The notes beneath the pieces are model-generated. The model was not told where the DNA came from. It saw only the letters and a program-made list of their open reading frames with translations, and did not search any database. From positions 2,738,242 through 2,768,241 of the forward strand of contig CM022674.1 of the NCBI GenBank assembly GCA_012295275.1: a DNA stretch of 30,000 nt, written 5' to 3'. The DNA is from Chrysomallon squamiferum (lineage: Eukaryota > Mollusca > Gastropoda > Neomphalida > Peltospiridae). Position 1 is the first letter of the stretch. Every line of letters starts with the position of its first letter. The position numbers were made by a program, and so were the translations under genes. This document shows, one piece after another, positions 23,823 to 30,000 of the stretch.

Positions 23823-24333
23823 CAACATTTATCTAGCACCTAAGTAAGTTCAAGAATGCTTTACAGTGTAAAGTAATCAACAAAAACATAAAAAGACACG
23901 GACATAAATGTATTACAATAAATGTAAACGTAATGGTGAATAGGTTAAAATGGTGGTAAAAATGATCTGTATCCGATTTGTTACTTTTCTTTCTATCAAT
24001 CGCAAATACGTTTTTATTTGCATCTTTTCAGTAACTGGAAAACATGTCCTGTTTAACAGCAATAGCTATATTCGTCTGAATCACAAACAGTTCAGCTAGA
24101 ACGTCAAAAAGTATCGATTCTAAGAGCATTCATATACATACATACATTCATGCATACATACGTAAGTACGCACGCACATAAATAACAAACAAACATAACT
24201 ACGTATGCATACATATATTTCCACAAACAAATAAACGGACGCAAAAATGACGAAAGGCAAATAGCAGCGTGCTTCATAAGGAAGCGATGATTACCTTCGG
24301 TTATTCAGTAAATTACATTTTTGGGGTTCTTTT

Positions 24334-24414
24334 GATGGCGAAGCGGTAACGTCATTCGCCTATCGGAGTGCGGGGCCAATGGGTGCCTTACGTTCGAGTC
24401 TCGTCAGCGGCATC
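24334..24414 (+). mobile_element. tRNA-derived SINE head
   Basis: The segment carries a box A-like TGGCGAAGCGGTAA and a box B-like GTTCGAGTC about 40 bp apart, the internal RNA polymerase III promoter layout. The ends GATGGCG and CGGCATC pair at 6 of 7 positions like an acceptor stem, but D and T stems are poor, so it is not a working tRNA. An A-rich tail region follows (about 24478-24582), as in a SINE body. It fits the tRNA-type SINEs common in molluscs. Confidence 0.6.
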
Positions 24415-24509
24415 TGTGAGTTTATGATTGAATTTTAAAGACGTTGTCATCAAAGGCAGTCAAAACACATCATCAACAAAAACAAAGAAAAAAAACAACA
24501 ACAAACAAA

Positions 24510-24593
24510 CAAAATACAAAAAATGTATTTGCTCTTCAAAAACCAACAACAGCAAAATACAAAAAAAAAAAAAAAAAAAAAAATGTATTTGCA
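24510..24593 (+). repeat. A-rich tail with a duplicated TACA(A)nTGTATTTGC unit
   Basis: The sequence tacaaaaaatgtatttgc occurs at about 24514-24531 and again at about 24557-24592 with its A-run expanded. Each unit is also a small inverted repeat (AAATACA...TGTATTT). It could be the 3' end of the SINE or a local slippage duplication. Confidence 0.6.
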
Positions 24594-24789
24594 CCATTTA
24601 TGTTAGAACGAATTACGTCAAGATCTTTAGACGATCGATATTTTGTTTTGGTTAATCGATTTTAGTTAATGGCTGTTATGCAAGCATTGTTAATATAGGC
24701 AGTGAGTTTTTTGAAACATATTATTTCAGAAAAGATATTAACGTAACCTATATTTTGTTTTCTTTAATCGATATTTTCCCTTGCCCCAG

Positions 24790-24885
24790 ATATTAGGACA
24801 AACTGGTGAAACATTTCGAAAATGCAGCAAGTGGCAACAAAAGACAATTTCAAAGAGACTGTCCTCCCCGGAGACATTTAAATAA
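24790..24885 (+). other. Candidate terminal coding exon
   Basis: A strong acceptor (cccttgccccag, AG at 24788-24789) is followed by 31 codons open in the first frame, including GQTGETFRKC and RLSSPETFK, ending in TAA. The TAA overlaps AATAAA at 24881-24886. No partner exon is certain. This is a weak candidate because open frames of this size also occur by chance. Confidence 0.2.
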
Positions 24886-25020
24886 ATTGGAACCATCTGC
24901 AAATTTAATTATTTTCTTTCCTTCTTTTAAAATTTATTATAATTTTTTCTTTCTATGTAACGACAAGCAAAGAAGGGTTGAAAGTTTTAAAATGAAAGGT
25001 TTTGAAACATGCACGCGTAC

Positions 25021-25098
25021 ATTCATACATACATACATACATACATACATAAATACATACATACATACATACATACATACATACATACATACATACAT

Positions 25099-25133
<35 letters not shown>

Positions 25134-25146
25134 TACATACATACAC
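25021..25146 (+). repeat. (CATA)n microsatellite with CA core
   Basis: Tetranucleotide CATA units, then a short CA tract, then CATA again. Confidence 0.95.
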
Positions 25147-25322
25147 ACATAGATTACATAACACATAAATATAGAAAGGGAATCATATTATAAAGAAATT
25201 GCATAATATTAAGTTCGTTACAAAATAAAAACATATTTTCAAATTTAAAAACAAAACGATAGATTGATTTTAAATTTTTTATTTCTAGAAATTAAATATA
25301 TATATGTATGTATGTATGCACA

Positions 25323-25325
<3 letters not shown>

Positions 25326-25394
<69 letters not shown>
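25326..25394 (+). repeat. (CA)n microsatellite
   Basis: Pure CA dinucleotide tract of about 34 units. Confidence 0.97.
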
Positions 25395-25398
<4 letters not shown>

Positions 25399-25566
25399 AA
25401 TATTACATTTTTTAAAAAGAATAATGGTTCTTCTAGCTTTTTTTTAAAGAAATATTTTTATATCTTTGTTATAACTTCGTAATTTTTACATTATATAAAA
25501 GTCTCCAGTCGGCAACATTATAAAATATTAAAACCGGTATTCAAAACCTTTTCATTTCAAGAAAAA

Positions 25567-25605
25567 TAATAAAATAAAATAAAATAAAATAAAATAAAAT
25601 AAAAT
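25567..25605 (+). repeat. (AAAAT)n pentanucleotide repeat
   Basis: About seven tandem AAAAT units, preceded and followed by near-matches. Confidence 0.9.
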
Positions 25606-26001
25606 AACGACGTGTCATCCTGAGACAAGATAATTACAATGCAAAATAGTTAAATGTATGCGTGTACGTGTGAGTGTGTATGTGTGTACAGTTCTTTTCT
25701 GTTTATACAGTTTATAAACCTTATTTTTGTGATGAAAAAGCAGCAGACACAAGCACTGATTAAAAAGAAAAGGAGTTCTAAATTGACGTATCATCCTTTT
25801 TTCTTTCTTTTTTCTTCTTCTTCTTGGTTTTTTAATTTTTTTTTAATTTTGTAAAAAGAGAAAAAAGTGTCTGCTAGAAGTGATTATTGAAGTGTGTTTG
25901 AGAAACGTGTCAGCCAGTGCCCACGGGAAATACTGGGTCAATGTGGTAGCAATATTTTATATTTTTTAAGTTGATTATGTCGGGGAATGCAGAAAATGTT
26001 T

Positions 26002-26044
26002 TCTTCTTCTTCTTCTTCTTTTTTTTTCTTCTTCTTCTTCTTCT

Positions 26045-26120
<76 letters not shown>
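26002..26120 (+). repeat. (TTC)n passing into (TC)n polypyrimidine tract
   Basis: Two TTC blocks separated by a T-run lead directly into about 37 CT units. A (GA)n tract of similar size lies 240 bp downstream. Confidence 0.95.
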
Positions 26121-26126
<6 letters not shown>

Positions 26127-26212
26127 ATCTCTATGTCTCTCTGTCTATTTCTCGTCCCCCTCTCTTTCTTTTTCTCTCTCAACTAAATACTAGTTTAGTT
26201 CACATAGTGACA

Positions 26213-26249
<37 letters not shown>

Positions 26250-26356
26250 TATGTAAACAAGTTGCTATTGATAAAATTACACATCTTATTGTAACAAGTA
26301 TAAAAGAAAATTCTGGAAAAGACGACAAAAAGATAATGAAGTAATGAGACCAACTA

Positions 26357-26374
26357 ATGGAGAGAGAGAGAGAG

Positions 26375-26446
<72 letters not shown>
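26357..26446 (+). repeat. (GA)n polypurine tract
   Basis: AG/GA dinucleotide tract with one GGGG break. It is complementary to the CT tract at about 26050-26120. Confidence 0.95.
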
Positions 26447-26451
<5 letters not shown>

Positions 26452-26513
26452 CGAAAGAAAGAAGATGGAGAAAACAAAATATATGAACATGCTCCTTTCC
26501 TTCCCATTATATA

Positions 26514-26538
26514 TGACGTCATTAGCACACGACGTCAT
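26514..26538. promoter_or_regulatory. Pair of CRE/ATF-like sites
   Basis: A perfect palindrome TGACGTCA lies at 26514-26521 and a second GACGTCA at 26531-26537, in a patch with more CpG than its surroundings. Paired CREs this close suggest an enhancer or promoter, though no transcript is certain nearby. Confidence 0.35.
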
Positions 26539-26735
26539 TTAAACAGCGGATTAGAAACACACCGAATGCATCCTCAGATTAAATGGCACTTCTTCTTTCC
26601 TTATTACTTTTGCTTTAACATAAATATTACCCTGCTTTGCGCTTGGTCGTTTATTATCATTCATTCTTCGCAGTTTAGTTCGCTATTTTTGCGCACCAGA
26701 AATTCGTGCGGTGATGACCAAACACGATATCGGTC

Positions 26736-26877
26736 AATTAAGCGCAGTTTAATAAGAAAGAGATTAATGGTTCACGTGGCAAGGAACGATCCCATAAGGC
26801 ATCAGTGTCGAGAGAAAACGACGAAGACGATTCATCATCGGACACTCCCAGATCTAGAAAGGGTCAGGTTACTAAGG
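26736..26877 (+). other. Candidate Ser/Asp-rich coding exon
   Basis: A frame opens after a TAA and runs through RGKERSHKASVS and NDEDDSSSDTPRSRK, a composition typical of disordered nuclear proteins. Possible donors are AAAGG|gtcagg (phase 1) and CTAAG|gtgaca (phase 0, exon end at 26877). The upstream acceptor (gcgcag near 26735) lacks a good pyrimidine tract and there is no in-frame ATG. Family unknown. Confidence 0.25.
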
Positions 26878-27114
26878 TGACAACACAGAGACAATGGATA
26901 ATGCATTCGAAGACGGTTGTTCTATTTCTAAGGCAACTGGTTTACGAGAATCGGTTATAATTAAAACCCTTTTTTTTCCGTTCAAGAAAAATTGTTCTGT
27001 GAATGTATATCGTGAGTGATGCCTCTTAAGTGGAACTGGTAACAACACGTGTTATTAGTTATTGTTGTTGTTGTTATTACTATTAATTAATTAATCAATC
27101 AGTTTATTATTATT

Positions 27115-27434
27115 TTATTTATTTATTTATTTATTTATTCATTTATTTATTTATTTATTCATTTATTTTTTTAAATTTATTTTGTATTATATTATTTTAT
27201 TTATTTATTTATTTAAATATTTATTTATGTAGTCATTCATTTATTTATTCATTTATTTTATTTTGTATTATATTATTTTATTTATTTATTTAAATATTTA
27301 TTTAGTTATTTATTCATTAATTTTAATTTATTTATATATTTATTCTTTCATATATTTTATTTTACTTATTTATTTATTTATTTATTTTACTAACTTATTT
27401 ATTTATTTAAATATTTATTTATTTATTTATTTTA
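27115..27434 (+). repeat. TTTA-type tetranucleotide array
   Basis: About 320 bp of interrupted ATTT units with TTTAAATA and ATTC variants. The stretch from 27435 to 27688 that follows holds T-runs and no gene. Confidence 0.9.
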
Positions 27435-27684
27435 ATGATACTAAGTACTACTTTTCCCGTAGACACAGTAACCCAATTGTTTAAATTGTTTTATTATTTT
27501 TTTTTTTTATTATTTTTTTTTTTTTGTTTAACCATTTGTCGCAGATGTCTCATTCTTTTTATCTCCTTCCAGTGAATTCAAAATAATTTCGTTGAATTCG
27601 GTCAAGCTATAAAACAAACGACAACAACAGCAACAAAACAACAACGATGATGATGACGAGGAGGGGGAGAAGGAGAAGAAGTAT

Positions 27685-27688
<4 letters not shown>

Positions 27689-27717
<29 letters not shown>

Positions 27718-27738
27718 AATAATAATTATAACAATAAC

Positions 27739-27779
<41 letters not shown>

Positions 27780-27780
27780 C

Positions 27781-27853
<73 letters not shown>
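27689..27853 (+). repeat. (CAA)n passing into (TAA)n microsatellite
   Basis: A CAA block (about 27689-27713) changes to TAA units with a few CAA breaks. It is the reverse-strand counterpart of the TTA-TTG compound repeat in copy 1 intron 2. Confidence 0.95.
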
Positions 27854-27855
<2 letters not shown>

Positions 27856-28058
27856 TAATAAACTCGTTTCAGTTATAAATAATGACAACCATCATCATGA
27901 TGATGATGATATCGCTGATTCTCTTGCTACATACCGATCGCCCGAAAAACGATCCATCATTTTGAAGATTTTGTATCACACACACACACATAAAATTTCT
28001 ATCAGTACCATTTCGCTGTTTCAGTTTGTGAGTGGGAAATAAAGACATAACACACATA

Positions 28059-28217
28059 ATGGTGATGCTTCCAGCTAATGACCTCCGTCTTTCAGTTCAA
28101 CGTGAACTGAAAACGTGTGGGAGACAGGATCTCACATACACCTTCAAATGTAATTGCATTTACAATCGCTGCGCCGTTTTATTCTTGTCCAGGAGAAAGA
28201 TTTTTCTTTTCATATAG
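28059..28217 (+). other. Open frame of doubtful coding value, with internal hairpin
   Basis: From ATGGTGATGCTTCC the frame reads 52 codons with non-repeat sequence (LPANDLRLSVQREL, four Cys in the middle) to TAG at 28215-28217. A perfect hairpin sits at 28090-28112. No acceptor, donor or family supports it. Confidence 0.2.
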
Positions 28218-28455
28218 GGTTGCAGTTTATTAAATTATTTGTTGTCATTCGTGATAAGGTGGACCTATTCAACCCGTAGACACACTCTGCAAGCGCATTA
28301 GCGAGGTGAATAACGAATAGTTGTATTAAGGTGAGACAGAGAGAAAGATTTTAACGAATAAATAAAAGAATATTTTAAACCTGTTTATGTGCATTAATGG
28401 TTTGGAATTGAGCTGTGTAATCGTTATATACTTAGTCTTTGTTAAACGTTGTCTG

Positions 28456-29430
<975 letters not shown>

Positions 29431-29474
29431 TTGATTCCTTAATATTGCGAACGTAATTTGTTATCCTTTTTCAG

Positions 29475-29689
29475 ACAACGAATTACGGGCAAACCGTAAA
29501 TTCACAGCTGACTTCGAGTTGGGCCGCCAGACTTCAGACGTAAAAGTTACCACAGAATTCTGCTCGGCTCTGTCGAAAAAAGGAATCAACAATGTTTCCC
29601 CCAGGCCTCCTTGGGCATCATCATCATCATCATATTTAATAGTCTCTTATTTAAGGCAGATTGTATGTGATAAGCTCAGAGGCTGGTGA
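29475..29689 (+). other. Candidate coding exon of unknown family
   Basis: After a good acceptor (atcctttttcag, AG at 29473-29474) one frame stays open for 71 codons, including NELRANRKFTADFELGRQ and FCSALSKKG, then a short TCA/Ser run and TGA at 29687-29689. GC content is clearly above its AT-rich surroundings. The acceptor phase fits the AAAGG donor of the candidate exon at 26736-26877. Open frames this long also arise by chance, so this stays tentative. Confidence 0.3.
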
Positions 29690-29800
29690 CTCCGCTATTA
29701 ACTGCCGTATGTTAAAGTGAATATGCCTGTTATTTGTTACTGATGTTGGTAGCACACACACGATCATTAATGCAAGATTTATGGACACAAAAGGTAGAAA

Positions 29801-29840
29801 GTGGGGGGTGGGGGCGGGCGGGTCGCGGGGGGCGGGGCGG
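29801..29840 (+). other. G-rich tract with possible G-quadruplex
   Basis: Within 40 bases there are at least six runs of three or more G, with short CpG-containing spacers, in otherwise AT-rich DNA. This pattern can fold into a G-quadruplex or mark a CpG-rich promoter. Confidence 0.75.
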
Positions 29841-30000
29841 AAAAGTCGTGTATGGGTATGGCTTCCATAGAAATCGAGTGAAACCTTTATTCTGTTTGTT
29901 GAGACGAAACAAGCTAGGTGATTTTAAAGGGTTGTGGTTGTAGAGCGGAATGACAGGCGAGTGATTGCAGTTCTGTTCTTTTGTAATTATTAATCAGAGT

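Noticed and set aside
24334-24414. Functional tRNA gene
   Set aside because: A and B boxes are present but D and T stems do not pair well, and an A-rich tail follows, so a SINE head fits better.
25840-25970. Open stretch including LEVIIEVCLRNVSASAHGKYW
   Set aside because: Protein-like by eye, but no start, no splice support and well within chance length.

Overview
This is nuclear DNA from a lophotrochozoan animal, most likely a mollusc (inference). The signs are short exons with GT/AG introns, AT-rich introns packed with microsatellites, a short internal TTAGGG tract, a tRNA-like SINE head, an nSTAND3-type STAND ATPase with predicted ankyrin repeats, and small secreted Cys-rich proteins that resemble the mollusc Cvsi-2 serine protease inhibitors. 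Nothing bacterial, viral or CRISPR-like was seen.

Layout. (1) Positions 1-3260, minus strand: the 5' coding part of a STAND NTPase gene, four exons read, cut off by the left edge where ankyrin repeats appear to begin. Possible upstream exons lie at 3771-3836, about 4157-4281 and about 5747-5850. A 131-bp near-perfect inverted repeat sits in one intron. (2) Positions 6878-14440, plus strand: a tandem family of small secreted Cys-rich genes. Copy 0 is an exon-2 relic (6878-6957). Copy 1 (8337-10341) keeps all exons but has a frame break in its signal-peptide exon. Copy 2 (11450-14440) looks intact. Both complete copies share phase-1 introns, identical exon 2 and exon 3 lengths (138 and 129 nt) and a stop codon built across the last splice junction. 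Their introns are filled with simple repeats or minisatellites that run up to the splice acceptors. (3) Positions 15546-16830, plus strand: a complete four-exon TAF10 gene (TFIID/SAGA histone-fold subunit, 135 aa). (4) Positions 16831-30000: no gene I can name. It holds the likely TAF10 3' UTR, many microsatellites, a tRNA-like SINE, CRE-like sites, a G-rich tract and several weak exon candidates near 23487, 24790, 26736, 28059 and 29475.

How the parts relate. TAF10 is a housekeeping gene and appears independent of its neighbours. The STAND gene and the secreted Cys-rich array belong to families often linked to invertebrate host defence. They lie head to head with about 1 kb between the presumed STAND promoter and the first Cys-rich relic. 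A functional link is only an inference. The most unusual signal is a minisatellite in intron 1 of copy 1 that has multiplied the exon-2 splice acceptor with the first codons of exon 2, giving a ladder of decoy acceptors.
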